Source: an uncultured Lachnospiraceae bacterium
GTDB lineage: Bacteria; Bacillota; Clostridia; Lachnospirales; Lachnospiraceae
Direction: 5' to 3'
Assembly: GCA_900546495.1 (NCBI GenBank)
Contig: URDN01000001.1
Span: forward strand, 62,001-126,000
Length of the DNA: 64,000 nt
Positions within the stretch are counted from its first letter, which is position 1. Each line of letters starts with the position of its first letter. A program made the position numbers and the translations under genes. This document shows positions 52,540 through 62,084 of this stretch, piece after piece. The notes beneath the pieces were generated by a model that saw only the letters and a list, made by a program, of their open reading frames with translations, had not been told where the DNA came from and made no database searches.

Positions 52540-53241
52540 TCAATAAAGTGTTTTCAGTAATACTGCAAGCGCTTCTTCGCTCATTACCGTATGCTCCGGC
52601 TCCAATCCAACTATCGTCGGTTTTCTTCTCCGGTTAAACCAGATGGAATGCCAGCCGGCATTTTTTGCGCCTGCTATATCTGTCTCCGGGGAGTCGCCGA
52701 TAAAATAAGCATCCTCTGCAGCCAGATTCATCCGTTTCTCTGCATATGCAAAAATCTCTTTCTGTGGCTTGTTGATTCCAATCTCTCCTGAAACAAATAC
52801 ATGCTCCTCTGGAATCCATCGTTGTAAATCCAACGCACGCACCTTATCCCACTGGTGTTCATTTGGTCCGTTCGTGATAACGCCAAGCTGTATATTTTCT
52901 TTGGCACTTAACGTCTGCAGCATCGTCTGTATCTGCTCCGACAGCTCAATTTTTCCCTGATATTCCTCGTAATATTTCTGAAAAACCAATGCCTGTTCAT
53001 CACTGATCGCTATGCCAAAATCTGCCAGTGCTTTCTGTACCCGGTAAATGTACATTTCTTCCATGGTGATTTTTCCGGTACAGGAATCTTCAAATACCTC
53101 ATCGCTATACACTCTGCTTCTGGCAAAAAGTTTGTGGATATCAATGTCTTTCCGTTCGGGATACAACCGATAAAAAGTCCGGGCAAAAGGCTTTACCTGA
53201 TCATACAGTGTATCGTCTACATCAAATAAAAATGCTTTCAT
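52540..53241 (-). CDS. HAD-superfamily hydrolase
   Basis: 233-residue haloacid-dehalogenase-type phosphatase, subfamily IA. Motif I is FLFDVDDTLYD (nucleophile Asp7, acid Asp9), motif II is VITNGPNE, motif III Lys is in GINKPQKEIF, and motif IV is FIGDSPETDIAGAKNAGW. A helical cap is inserted after motif I. Resembles YjjG/pyrimidine-nucleotidase-like and phosphoglycolate-phosphatase-like members; substrate not determined. Confidence 0.9.
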   Translation of the reverse strand: MKAFLFDVDDTLYDQVKPFARTFYRLYPERKDIDIHKLFARSRVYSDEVFEDSCTGKITMEEMYIYRVQKALADFGIAISDEQALVFQKYYEEYQGKIELSEQIQTMLQTLSAKENIQLGVITNGPNEHQWDKVRALDLQRWIPEEHVFVSGEIGINKPQKEIFAYAEKRMNLAAEDAYFIGDSPETDIAGAKNAGWHSIWFNRRRKPTIVGLEPEHTVMSEEALAVLLKTLY

Positions 53242-53268
53242 ATCTGCTTTCCTTCCTGCATTTTTAAG

Positions 53269-54591
53269 CTAATTTCGGATATTTTTAGCTATTGATAATC
53301 GTTCCTTTGAATCATTCCTTTGTGTTTTTTCAGCTTCCTTTGTTTCTGAAAAATTTGCTTTCACAATGCCGCACATTTTTCCAATTCCACACAGCACATG
53401 TCCATTTGCAAGGTCCAGTACTCCCGGAAGCAGACCGCCTCGGATTCCGCCACAGATCATCATGGTGCGCATCGGACTTCCCATAGAAGAAGCCAGCATC
53501 ATTCGGTACTGCGCCTCATTTTCATCGGTGATTGTTCTGCCCAGGGAACGTCGGATAAACCAGTCTGCCGCTCGATAAACCACGCGCATAAATCGCACAT
53601 CTTTCTGCATTTCTTCCACAGAATCTTCCATGGTGTAGGTTCCTTTATGATGCGGCTCTCTTTGCATAACTGCCTGTATTACTTCATCTGATTTCTTATC
53701 AAAATCCACCGTTCCAGCCTGTATCGCCTCGGACAGACGGATATCTCTGCCGGATGCTCCAAGCTCTATGGTATAGCGTCCTCTCGGACTCTTCCATCCG
53801 TCAGCATATACACAAAAATCACGATCTGTCAATAAAAATTGTAGCTGTTTTGTTTCTCCCGGCTCCAAATAAATTTTGGAAAATCCTTTTAACTCCCGTA
53901 CTGGACGGTGAATTTCGGGAGTTTTAGCAGATAGGTATAACTGTACGATTTCCTTTCCGGGAATTGTCCCGGTATTTGTAATATCACAGGAAATAAAATA
54001 TTTTTGTATCTTCAGGTTAGAATAAGCAAATGTCGTGTACGATAATCCATAACCAAAGCACCATCTCACCGGTAACTGCATTTTATCATAATACCGATAT
54101 CCTACATAAATGCCTTCCCGATAAACAGCATCCTTTTCTTTGCCATAAGAAGCTGCAGTGGCACAATTCTCATAATTTATTGGCCAGCTCTCTGCCAGTT
54201 TTCCTGCCAGATATGGATCTTCACTGAAATATTCAAAATTTCTGCCACACAACGGATTACGTTTGATATTCACACCCGGTCCCAGAACAATATCCACACC
54301 ATAAGCAAGTGCTTCTTCCGCAATTGTCTGTCCCATGATCTCCATCAACTCGGGATTCCACGTACACGCCGCTGTTACTGCTGTTGGAAAGCAGGTCGCC
54401 TCTCTGGAATTGTGCACACCAAGCATGTCCGACTTTCCTTCCTGCTTGCGCAGCCCATGCGGTCCGTCACACATCATTAATGCCTCAATACCATATTGTT
54501 TTATCGCTTTTGTATGCCAGAAATCCTGACCGGAACAAAGTGCAATTTTCTCTTTTAATGTCATTTTTTGCAGGATTTTTCTGCTGTCCAT
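53269..54591 (-). pseudogene. Glycoside hydrolase family 3 with catalytic core deleted
   Basis: The N-terminal part of a GH3 beta-glucosidase-type enzyme (MCDGPHGLRKQ, VDIVLGPGVNIKRNPLCGRNFEYFSEDPYLAG, about residues 1-134) is joined in frame to the C-terminal part (YREGIYVGYRYYDK, FGYGLSYTTF and a fibronectin-like domain, about 150 on), followed by a tail. The 440 residues compare with 700-800 normally. The missing middle includes the nucleophile-bearing SDW segment of the first domain, so no hydrolase activity is expected. The frame and GGAGG site are intact, so a protein may still be made. Confidence 0.85.
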
Positions 54592-54815
54592 TGCCTTCCG
54601 CCTCCTAAACTACCATTTACTATAAACGGACTGGGAATTATCGTCAATACAGCATATCTTAGAATATTTAAGATTGGCTCTCAGTTTATCTGAAAACAGA
54701 TTTTCCTACAAAGTTCACCAGATATTTTTCCTTTATTCTACTACTTGATTTTAATTACACTTAATGATTGCCACACCAAATGAAAAAAATCACCGTTTTA
54801 TCCTTCAATGATCTT

Positions 54816-55655
54816 TTAGCTGATAAATACTGACGTTGCCGGTCTGATAAAGTTATGCTCCAGCATCTGCTTATGAGATAAAAATGCCGGATCATCAAAG
54901 TATTTTGCCTGTGCCGGACATTTTCGGATACAGGACTGACATTTGATACAGACACCTTCGATTACTGACGGATCCTCCCGTTGAATGGTTCCCATCGGAC
55001 AGTTTGCTGCACAGATTCCACATTTTTTGCATAAGGCAGGATCCGTCTTCGGATGCGCTTTCAAAAATTTCGCAGGCTGCCCGTCAATACCAAGAGGTGT
55101 ATAATATTTTTCCGGTGGATTAGTTCCCGAAACCAGATCTGAGATTTTACCTGCACAGTTCGGTTCCTGTTCCAGCTTCCGCAGCACTTTCGCTACAAAC
55201 TCCTTCCAGTCTGTCTGATCCTGTTCATTTGGGCGGTCCGGCGCAATCACTTTTGAAAAACTGTGTCGTGACACCACCGCAGCTCCTGCTGCTGTCTGAA
55301 AACCGTTCTGTTCCAGAAGCAGGCTAAGCTCCACCAGCGCATCATCAAAATTCCGATTACCGAATACAACGACTGGTACAGCATACGCGCCATTTCCTGC
55401 AAAACTGTCACGAATATAAGGCATGATCTTATTTGGCACACGTCCCGCATAAACCGGTGTTCCGAAAAAGACCAGATCACCGGAAAAAAATGTATATTCT
55501 CCCTGCCGATGTTCCGGCAGCGTAAAGTCCATCTCTTCCACTGGCAGATGTAACTGTTCCCCTGCGCACTGTGCCATAGTCGAAACCACCTGTTTTACAC
55601 TTCCGCAAGGACTGAAATAAACGGAACAGACTCTTTTTATATGATTCAGATTCAT
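54816..55655 (-). CDS. EFR1-family flavodoxin/ferredoxin protein
   Basis: 279-residue redox protein. An N-terminal flavodoxin-like domain (VYFSPCGSVKQV for the phosphate loop, FFGTPVYAGRVPNK) is followed by two 4Fe-4S clusters near the C-terminus (CKKCGICAANCP and CIKCQSCIRKCP, separated by about 20 residues). EFR1 proteins are common in anaerobic Firmicutes and probably shuttle electrons; partner unknown. The start ATG at 55653-55655 has GGAAG 6 nt upstream; an in-frame TTG two codons earlier is less likely. Confidence 0.9.
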   Translation of the reverse strand: MNLNHIKRVCSVYFSPCGSVKQVVSTMAQCAGEQLHLPVEEMDFTLPEHRQGEYTFFSGDLVFFGTPVYAGRVPNKIMPYIRDSFAGNGAYAVPVVVFGNRNFDDALVELSLLLEQNGFQTAAGAAVVSRHSFSKVIAPDRPNEQDQTDWKEFVAKVLRKLEQEPNCAGKISDLVSGTNPPEKYYTPLGIDGQPAKFLKAHPKTDPALCKKCGICAANCPMGTIQREDPSVIEGVCIKCQSCIRKCPAQAKYFDDPAFLSHKQMLEHNFIRPATSVFIS

Positions 55656-55704
55656 AATCAACTTCCCCCATTTCTTTCCTATTATATATATTATATATAT
55701 TAGT

Positions 55705-55748
55705 AAAAAAGCCTCCTGCTTATCGCTTACACAGCAAAAACAGGAGAC
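55705..55748 (-). terminator. Terminator after the CoA-transferase gene
   Basis: 8-bp stem with one wobble (55711-55718 with 55741-55748), 22-nt loop, six T following in the minus direction. This closes the decarboxylase operon. Confidence 0.8.
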
Positions 55749-55761
55749 ATTTTTCGCCTGA

Positions 55762-57063
55762 CTAGATCAATATATTCTGTTTTTTCGCTTCAAACAATAA
55801 TTCTTCCCGAAATTTTGGATGTGCGATCGCAATTAAGGCTTTCACACGCTCTGATAATGTCTTTCCGCGCAAATGTGCCATACCGTACTCTGTCACAATA
55901 TAATCCACATCATTCTTGCTGGTCGTTACGATAGAACCTGTGGTCAATACCGGCTTGATCCGGCTGATTGTGCCGCCTTTTGCAGTAGATGGAAATGCGA
56001 TAAAACTCTTTCCGCCTTTGGACTGCGTTGCGCCTCTGACATAATCAACCTGTCCACCGGAACCGGATACGTGCTTTGTACCAATGGATTCCGCACACAC
56101 CTGACCGTAAAAATCCACTTCCAGTGCCGCATTCACAGAAATAAAATCCGGAAGCTGTGCGATCACATATGGATTATTTACCTCATTTACCGGAAGAAGC
56201 ATAAACGATGGATTATCATCAATGTAATCATACATGCGCTGAGAGCCAAAAGCAAGCGTTGCCACTGTTTTTCCTTTGTACAGTGTCTTCTTCTCATTTG
56301 ATACGGCACCACATTCAATCAGTTCTACCATACTGTCAGTAAACAGCTCCGTATGAATACCAAGATCTTTTTTCTCTTTCAGTGCCAGTCCGACCGCATC
56401 CGGTACTGCTCCGATTCCAAGCTGCAGGGTCGCACCGTTTGGCACTTCTTCTGCAATCTGTAACCCAATTTTTTCACTGACCGGATCAATGGATGTCGGT
56501 GGCATGATCGGAAGCGGCTCTTTTGACTCGCACAGAGCCTCTACCTGTGAAATATGGATCATCGGAGCATGCAGTGCCCGCGGTATATTTTCATTTACTT
56601 CCAGATAAATATGTTTTCCCTTCTTTAAAAATGCTTCCACATTGGAACCGACCAGACCGGTACTGAAAAATCCATGCTTGTCCATCGGTGCCACATGAAG
56701 GAAAACAGCATCCAGCTCGATATATTTTTCAAACAATCCCGGCATATCCTGATAATAGCATGGCATCAGGTCTCCGCGACCCTCATTGATGGATTTGCGC
56801 AGTCCCCCACCGGAAAACCAGGAAACCGGAATCACGCCATTTGCTGCATCTGTGGAAAACACATCATAAGCCTGCAGATCCAGCAGGGTATGTAACCGCA
56901 CTTCTCTGATTTCTCCTGCTTTTGCCCGTTTTCCAAGCGCCGCAAAAATTTTTCCCGGTATCGCAGCCGCAATATCAGCAGCACAGCTCCATCCGTTTTC
57001 CACAAAAGCTACAATCCGCTCCGGTGATACCAGTTTTTCCTGATACATTTTCTGATAATCCAT
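55762..57063 (-). CDS. Acetyl-CoA hydrolase/transferase family CoA-transferase
   Basis: 433-residue class I CoA-transferase of the group containing butyryl-CoA:acetate and 4-hydroxybutyrate CoA-transferases. Features: the N-terminal acetyl-CoA hydrolase/transferase domain (FVENGWSC..., HVAPMDKHGFFSTG), the TLQLGIGAVPDA loop, the HTELFTDSMVELI region with the presumed active-site Glu, and the C-terminal GSGGQVDYVRGA. It follows the OadA-type gene by 2 bp, so it is certainly co-transcribed. In context it could activate a dicarboxylate with CoA or release butyrate. Which it does cannot be told from sequence. Confidence 0.88.
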   Translation of the reverse strand: MDYQKMYQEKLVSPERIVAFVENGWSCAADIAAAIPGKIFAALGKRAKAGEIREVRLHTLLDLQAYDVFSTDAANGVIPVSWFSGGGLRKSINEGRGDLMPCYYQDMPGLFEKYIELDAVFLHVAPMDKHGFFSTGLVGSNVEAFLKKGKHIYLEVNENIPRALHAPMIHISQVEALCESKEPLPIMPPTSIDPVSEKIGLQIAEEVPNGATLQLGIGAVPDAVGLALKEKKDLGIHTELFTDSMVELIECGAVSNEKKTLYKGKTVATLAFGSQRMYDYIDDNPSFMLLPVNEVNNPYVIAQLPDFISVNAALEVDFYGQVCAESIGTKHVSGSGGQVDYVRGATQSKGGKSFIAFPSTAKGGTISRIKPVLTTGSIVTTSKNDVDYIVTEYGMAHLRGKTLSERVKALIAIAHPKFREELLFEAKKQNILI

Positions 57064-57065
57064 AA

Positions 57066-58523
57066 TTATCCCCTTTCTATCGTATGCGCCACTGCTGACA
57101 ACAGCACAGGTACTACATCCTCTTCCACCTGATTGTCAATCTCAAAATCCAGAACCGGTTTCTGGACAGGTCCTTTTTTCTTCTCACGTTTTTTGAAAAA
57201 GTCCATTGCAACCTGTGGGAACAACGCATAACTTAATACATCCTCGTCTTTTTCCTTATATTCCTGTACTTCTTCCTGCAATTTATCCAGCTCATTGTCT
57301 AAAAGGTCTGCCGGTCGGCAGGTAATGCCCTCTTCTCCCTGCAATACCTTTTTTTTCAGCTCCGGATCCACCGGTTTGACGGTTGCACCGTATTTTCCGG
57401 CAAGCAGATCCTTTGTCTCTTTTGTAACCATCATATAACGTTTGCCAAACAGTACATTAAAGACTGCCTGTGTGCCGACGATCTGAGAAGACGGTGTAAC
57501 AAGCGGTACCTCACCGAGATCTTTTCGTACGCGTGGTACTTCTTCCAGTACATCATAAAATTTGTCTTCTGCGTTCTGCTCTTTTAACTGGCTGGTCAGG
57601 TTTGACAGCATACCGCCCGGAACCTGATATAGCAATGTCTTGATATCCACACCAAGGTTCTTCGGATTCAGCAGACCGTTCTGCAGACATTCATCCCGGT
57701 ATGGGCGGAAATAATCCGCAATCTCTGCCAGTTTCTTCTGATCATATCCGGTATCATATGGTGTACCCCGGAACGTTTCTACCATAACTTCTGTCGCCGG
57801 CTGGGAAGTACCCAGTGCAAACGGCGAGATTGCACAGTCAATGATATCTACCCCTGCTTCTACTGCTTTCAGATAGGTCATGGAAGCCACACCTGACGTA
57901 TAATGGGTATGCAGTTCAACCGGCAGATTTGTATTCTCTTTTAATGCTTTGACCAGTACAGAAGCTTCATATGGAAGTAATAATCCTGCCATATCTTTGA
58001 TACAGATGGAATCTGCTCCCATCTGTTCGATCTGTTTTGCCTTGCCTACCCAATATTCCAGCGTATAAGCATCCCCCAGTGTATAGGACAATGCCACCTG
58101 CGCATGCGCTTTCTCTTTGTTGGCAGCTTTGATACTTGTCTCAAGATTTCTCAGATCATTCAGACAGTCAAAAATTCGAATGATGTCAATACCATTTGCT
58201 ACTGACTTCTGTACAAAATATTCCACTACGTCATCTGCGTACGGACGATATCCGAGAATATTCTGTCCGCGAAACAGCATCTGCAGCTTTGTGTTCTTAA
58301 ATCCATCCTTTAATTTTTTCAGACGGTCCCATGGATCCTCATTCAGGAAACGCAGGCAGGCATCAAAAGTTGCGCCACCCCAGCATTCCACCGCGTGATA
58401 TCCGACCTGATCCATGGTATCAACGATCGGAAGCATTTTTTCAATCGGCATTCTTGTAGCGATCAGAGACTGATGCGCATCACGAAGCACTGTTTCCACT
58501 ATTTTTACAGACTTTTTTCCCAT
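57066..58523 (-). CDS. oadA: Carboxyltransferase, oxaloacetate decarboxylase alpha / transcarboxylase 5S type
   Basis: 485-residue protein of the pyruvate-carboxylase CT group: the RDAHQSLIATRM metal/substrate segment, GGATFDACLRF, and a metal-site HTHYTSG. The C-terminal biotin domain found in many OadA proteins is absent; biotin would come from the separate carrier at 61.6-62.1 kb. It acts on oxaloacetate/pyruvate in known relatives. It is the second carboxyltransferase in this operon, after the GcdA-type gene. GGAGGAG lies before the ATG. A strong intercistronic hairpin (58543-58582) lies between it and gcdA. Confidence 0.9.
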   Translation of the reverse strand: MGKKSVKIVETVLRDAHQSLIATRMPIEKMLPIVDTMDQVGYHAVECWGGATFDACLRFLNEDPWDRLKKLKDGFKNTKLQMLFRGQNILGYRPYADDVVEYFVQKSVANGIDIIRIFDCLNDLRNLETSIKAANKEKAHAQVALSYTLGDAYTLEYWVGKAKQIEQMGADSICIKDMAGLLLPYEASVLVKALKENTNLPVELHTHYTSGVASMTYLKAVEAGVDIIDCAISPFALGTSQPATEVMVETFRGTPYDTGYDQKKLAEIADYFRPYRDECLQNGLLNPKNLGVDIKTLLYQVPGGMLSNLTSQLKEQNAEDKFYDVLEEVPRVRKDLGEVPLVTPSSQIVGTQAVFNVLFGKRYMMVTKETKDLLAGKYGATVKPVDPELKKKVLQGEEGITCRPADLLDNELDKLQEEVQEYKEKDEDVLSYALFPQVAMDFFKKREKKKGPVQKPVLDFEIDNQVEEDVVPVLLSAVAHTIERG

Positions 58524-58542
58524 TCTGACTCCTCCTTAAGCA

Positions 58543-58582
58543 AGAAGAGTTCCTATGCCCTCCAGGGCTTGGGAACTCTTCT
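58543..58582 (-). other. Intercistronic hairpin between the gcdA-like and oadA-like genes
   Basis: Perfect 11-bp outer stem (58543-58553 with 58572-58582) plus an inner GCCCT/AGGGC stem (58557-58561 with 58564-58568). No T run follows on the minus strand, so it is more likely an RNA-processing or stability element, or a weak terminator. Confidence 0.75.
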
Positions 58583-58611
58583 CCATTTCAGACACAATAT
58601 TTTTTCCTTAT

Positions 58612-60369
58612 TTATTTTTTCTGTGCATTATATTCAGCGATTGCACGTACCGTCAGCATCTGGTGTACCGGGCAGATGGAACGTGGATTCTGATATGCAC
58701 TTTCTGTAAACGCGATCATGTAATCACGAATCCGGTTCATTTCTACAATCTCATCTACCATACCTTCTTTTGCGGTGAATTTCGGTCTGGAATTGTCATA
58801 GAATTTCTGGATCAGAGCATTCATCTTATCAATTGTCTCTGTCAGCGATTTTCCTGCCTGTTTATCTTTTACCAGTCTGCGGACATACATGGCCGAAGCA
58901 CCTGTCTCACTGTATAACGCATAAGTCTCACTTGTTGCTGCTCCAATGGAGAATGCATTTGTCTCACCCTGTGGTCCGCCAAGTACATAATGTGCTGCCG
59001 CACTCGCTTTACGAAGTGTGATCTCAAGCTGCGGAATGTTGCTGTTCTGGATCGTATAGATCAGTGACTGTCCTAATCCCAGAAGTTCCGCTTTTTCTGC
59101 AAAATCATCGAGATCAATACCGGTAGTATCCTGGAACCAGATGATCGGAATACGATCCCTTGCACACAGTTCTACAAACTCGTTCATCTTGATCAGACCC
59201 TGACGATACAGTTTTCCCCCAATGGCTACGGCAGGCTGTGGACGATACTCTGGATAGTTCATAAATAAGCCCTGCTGATTACCGATGATACCAACCGGAA
59301 GTCCGTAAATACGTGCGATACCGGTCACTACTTCCGGTCCGTAATCCTCTTTGTACTCCAGAAATTCGCTGTTGTCCACCAGACGTGGGATTACCTCACG
59401 AATGTCATAAATTTTCTTGGAATTCAGTGGAATGATGGAGTAGAGATCTTCGGAATCATACATTGGCTCCTGCGGCGGTGCGACCCGGAAGAATTCCAGA
59501 TTGTAGCCCGGCAGATAACCCATATATTTTCTGAGGGCGCAGCATACGCCGTAATCATCATCATAGATCTCACGCATAAAACCGGTTTCATAATAATGTA
59601 CATCAATGGTTCCTGGTGGTTTATGTTTTGGTCCGTCTGTCTGCGCTTTGATCAGTGCCTCAGCAACTTCTTCATCAATGTATCCCTTTGGAGACATACC
59701 GGACTCAATGCCGTTTCCTGCAACTGCCATATTGGCATCTTTCTGTGCCACGATCAATGTCGGGCTGATGGAATGATATCCACCGCCGGCCGGGTTTGTA
59801 CCAAAAATACCAACCAGTACCGGAATACCAAGCTGTGGGAGCTCTGCATTTCGATAGAAGGAAGCACCACCTCCGCGTCGGTTCGGGTATACCAGATGCT
59901 GCTCATCAAATTTTACACCGGAGCAGTTCAGCAGGTAGATCAGCGGAATGTTCAGGCATTTTGCTGTATCTGCTGCTCTCAGCAGGTTTTCTGCCTGCCC
60001 AGGTACCCATGCACCTGCCAGTTTTTTATTATCGGAAGCAACAATCACTGCCCATTTACCGTTGACTCTTCCAAGACCTTTGATAATGCTGGTAGATCCT
60101 GTCTTATTGTCATTCGGATTGTACAGGCTGTTTAACGGGCACCAGGTTTCCTCATCGATCAGCGCTTCAATTCGCTGCATTGCTGTCATCTGATGTGCTT
60201 CATTCAAAGATTCTGTGCTTCGTCCGTTTTCCTGCGCGTCATAAATTAACTGCGCGATCTCTTCTTCGATTTTTCTGATCTGATCTTTGTTTTCTGTATC
60301 CGTTTCCGCAATCGGATGTCCTAACTGCGGCATATTCTGAAAATATCTCGGCATTGAATAACCGTTCAT
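58612..60369 (-). CDS. gcdA: Glutaconyl-CoA decarboxylase alpha subunit (GcdA-type carboxyltransferase)
   Basis: 585-residue acyl-CoA carboxyltransferase that moves CO2 from an acyl-CoA, glutaconyl-CoA in known relatives, to the biotin carrier. It is close to Acidaminococcus GcdA from memory: YSMPRYFQNMPQ at the start, NRRGGGASFYRNAEL, FGTNPAGGGYHSISP and VLGGPQGETNAFSIG motifs, same length. Malonyl- or methylmalonyl-CoA decarboxylase alpha subunits are shorter and differ. Start at 60367-60369 is chosen for the AAAGGGG site 7 nt upstream; an ATG at 60387 overlaps it. Confidence 0.92.
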   Translation of the reverse strand: MNGYSMPRYFQNMPQLGHPIAETDTENKDQIRKIEEEIAQLIYDAQENGRSTESLNEAHQMTAMQRIEALIDEETWCPLNSLYNPNDNKTGSTSIIKGLGRVNGKWAVIVASDNKKLAGAWVPGQAENLLRAADTAKCLNIPLIYLLNCSGVKFDEQHLVYPNRRGGGASFYRNAELPQLGIPVLVGIFGTNPAGGGYHSISPTLIVAQKDANMAVAGNGIESGMSPKGYIDEEVAEALIKAQTDGPKHKPPGTIDVHYYETGFMREIYDDDYGVCCALRKYMGYLPGYNLEFFRVAPPQEPMYDSEDLYSIIPLNSKKIYDIREVIPRLVDNSEFLEYKEDYGPEVVTGIARIYGLPVGIIGNQQGLFMNYPEYRPQPAVAIGGKLYRQGLIKMNEFVELCARDRIPIIWFQDTTGIDLDDFAEKAELLGLGQSLIYTIQNSNIPQLEITLRKASAAAHYVLGGPQGETNAFSIGAATSETYALYSETGASAMYVRRLVKDKQAGKSLTETIDKMNALIQKFYDNSRPKFTAKEGMVDEIVEMNRIRDYMIAFTESAYQNPRSICPVHQMLTVRAIAEYNAQKK

Positions 60370-60415
60370 TGTAAAACCCCTTTCCATATCTTTTTATATC
60401 TGAATCATCGTTATC

Positions 60416-61564
60416 TTATACACCAAAAATTGCCATAAATGTTCCGGCTGCTACTGCCGTACCGATAACACCTGCAACGTTCGGTCCCATTGCATGCATC
60501 AGCAGGAAGTTGGTCGGATCTTCTTCCTGTCCAACCTTCTGTGCGACTCTGGCTGCCATCGGAACTGCGGAAACACCGGCGGCCCCGATCAATGGGTTTA
60601 CTTTTCCATGTGTCAGTACGCACATTACTTTTCCAAGCAGGACACCTGCTGCGGTACCAAATACAAATGCGATCAATCCTAATGCTACAATCTTGATTGT
60701 ATCAAAATTTAAGAATGCTTCCGCACTGGTACTTGCACCTACGGAGGTACCAAGTAAAATAACTACGATGTACATTAATGCATTAGATGCTGTTTCACTT
60801 AACTGGCGAACCACACCACACTCGCGGAACAGGTTTCCTAGCATCAGCATACCAACTAACGGTGCGACGGTCGGAAGGATCAGGCAGATCACGATCGTTA
60901 CGATAACCGGGAACAGAATACATTCCAGTTTGGATACCGGTCTTAACTGTTCCATCTTGATCTGACGTTCTTTCTTCGTTGTCAGTAATTTCATAACCGG
61001 CGGCTGAATGATCGGCACTAAAGCCATATAAGAATATGCCGCCACAGCGATCGGTCCCATCAGTGACGTCTGCTGTAATTTACTTACCAAAAATAATGAT
61101 GTCGGGCCATCTGCACCACCAATGATGGAGATTGCCGCTGCTGCCATATCACTGAATCCCATTCCCATGGCTCCAAGGTAGGCTGCGAAAATACCAAACT
61201 GTGCTGCTGCTCCCAGCAGGAAACTTTTTGGATTTGCGATCAGCGGTCTGAAATCTGTCATGGCGCCTACACCAAGGAATATCAGTGAAGGTAAGATAGA
61301 CCATTCATCCAGCGTATAGAAATATCTCAGTAATCCGGCTACGCCATTGGAAGCATTTTTTGCTTCCACCATGATATCCGGGTAAATATTAACCAGAAGC
61401 ATACCAAATGCGATCGGTACCAGCAGCAAAGGCTCAAATCCTTTTTTGATTGCCAGATACAGGAACACACATGCTACTGCGATCATAATGAGATTACCGA
61501 AAGTAATATTAAAAAAGGCTGTCTGATGGATCAGATTTCCCAACGTTCTTCCTAAATCTTCCAC
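60416..61564 (-). CDS. gcdB: Sodium-pumping decarboxylase beta subunit (OadB/GcdB)
   Basis: 382-residue integral membrane protein with about nine to eleven hydrophobic segments; it decarboxylates carboxybiotin and exports Na+. Conserved motifs: IFLGVGAMTDFRPLIANPK (the conserved Asp near residue 107), ISIIGGADGPTSLF (about 143-156) and SAVPMAARVAQ with NFLLMHAMGPNVAGVIGTA at the C-terminus. Start is a GTG at 61562-61564 with AGGAG 6 nt ahead. It lies between the biotin carrier and the GcdA-type gene. Confidence 0.95.
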   Translation of the reverse strand: MEDLGRTLGNLIHQTAFFNITFGNLIMIAVACVFLYLAIKKGFEPLLLVPIAFGMLLVNIYPDIMVEAKNASNGVAGLLRYFYTLDEWSILPSLIFLGVGAMTDFRPLIANPKSFLLGAAAQFGIFAAYLGAMGMGFSDMAAAAISIIGGADGPTSLFLVSKLQQTSLMGPIAVAAYSYMALVPIIQPPVMKLLTTKKERQIKMEQLRPVSKLECILFPVIVTIVICLILPTVAPLVGMLMLGNLFRECGVVRQLSETASNALMYIVVILLGTSVGASTSAEAFLNFDTIKIVALGLIAFVFGTAAGVLLGKVMCVLTHGKVNPLIGAAGVSAVPMAARVAQKVGQEEDPTNFLLMHAMGPNVAGVIGTAVAAGTFMAIFGV

Positions 61565-61597
61565 TTTTTTCTCCTTTTAATGTTTTCTCATTTTCTT

Positions 61598-62068
61598 TTA
61601 TCCCACAATAGCCAGAACCTGACCGGTCTCAACCGGATCACCGACATTTGCTTTCAGCTCTTTTACGGTACCATCCTGTGGGCAGACAATCGGGATCTCC
61701 ATCTTCATGGCCTCAAGAATCATGATTGCATCGCCTTTTTTCACTGCCTGGCCAACCTGTGACGTTACTTTAAATACTTTACCGGTAACGCCTGCGGTAA
61801 CCTCTGTACCACTTCCGTCAGAAACTGCCGGTGCTACTGGTGCAGGAGCTGCTGCTGGCGCAGGTGTCGGAGCTGTCGGTGCTGGTGTTGGAGCTGGTTC
61901 CGGTGCCACTGCTTTTGCCGGAGCTGCCGGTTCTGGTGCTACAGGCGCTGTTGTGCTTGCTGCTGCCGCTGCCGGACGGATATGTCCGCGTGGAACCAGA
62001 TTACCACCAATTTCTTCTACTTCCACTTCATATGTTTTTCCATTTACCGTAATATTATATCTTCTCAT
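61598..62068 (-). CDS. gcdC: Biotin carboxyl carrier protein (GcdC type)
   Basis: 156-residue carrier that moves the carboxyl group from carboxyltransferase to the beta-subunit pump. An N-terminal domain (1-30) is joined by a long Ala/Pro linker (about 32-85) to a biotinyl domain ending with the EAMKMEI site (biotinylated Lys near residue 121). The Ala/Pro linker is as in GcdC of Acidaminococcus and OadA linkers. GGAG precedes the ATG. Confidence 0.95.
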   Translation of the reverse strand: MRRYNITVNGKTYEVEVEEIGGNLVPRGHIRPAAAAASTTAPVAPEPAAPAKAVAPEPAPTPAPTAPTPAPAAAPAPVAPAVSDGSGTEVTAGVTGKVFKVTSQVGQAVKKGDAIMILEAMKMEIPIVCPQDGTVKELKANVGDPVETGQVLAIVG

Positions 62069-62084
62069 CGTTCTCTCCTTCTCT

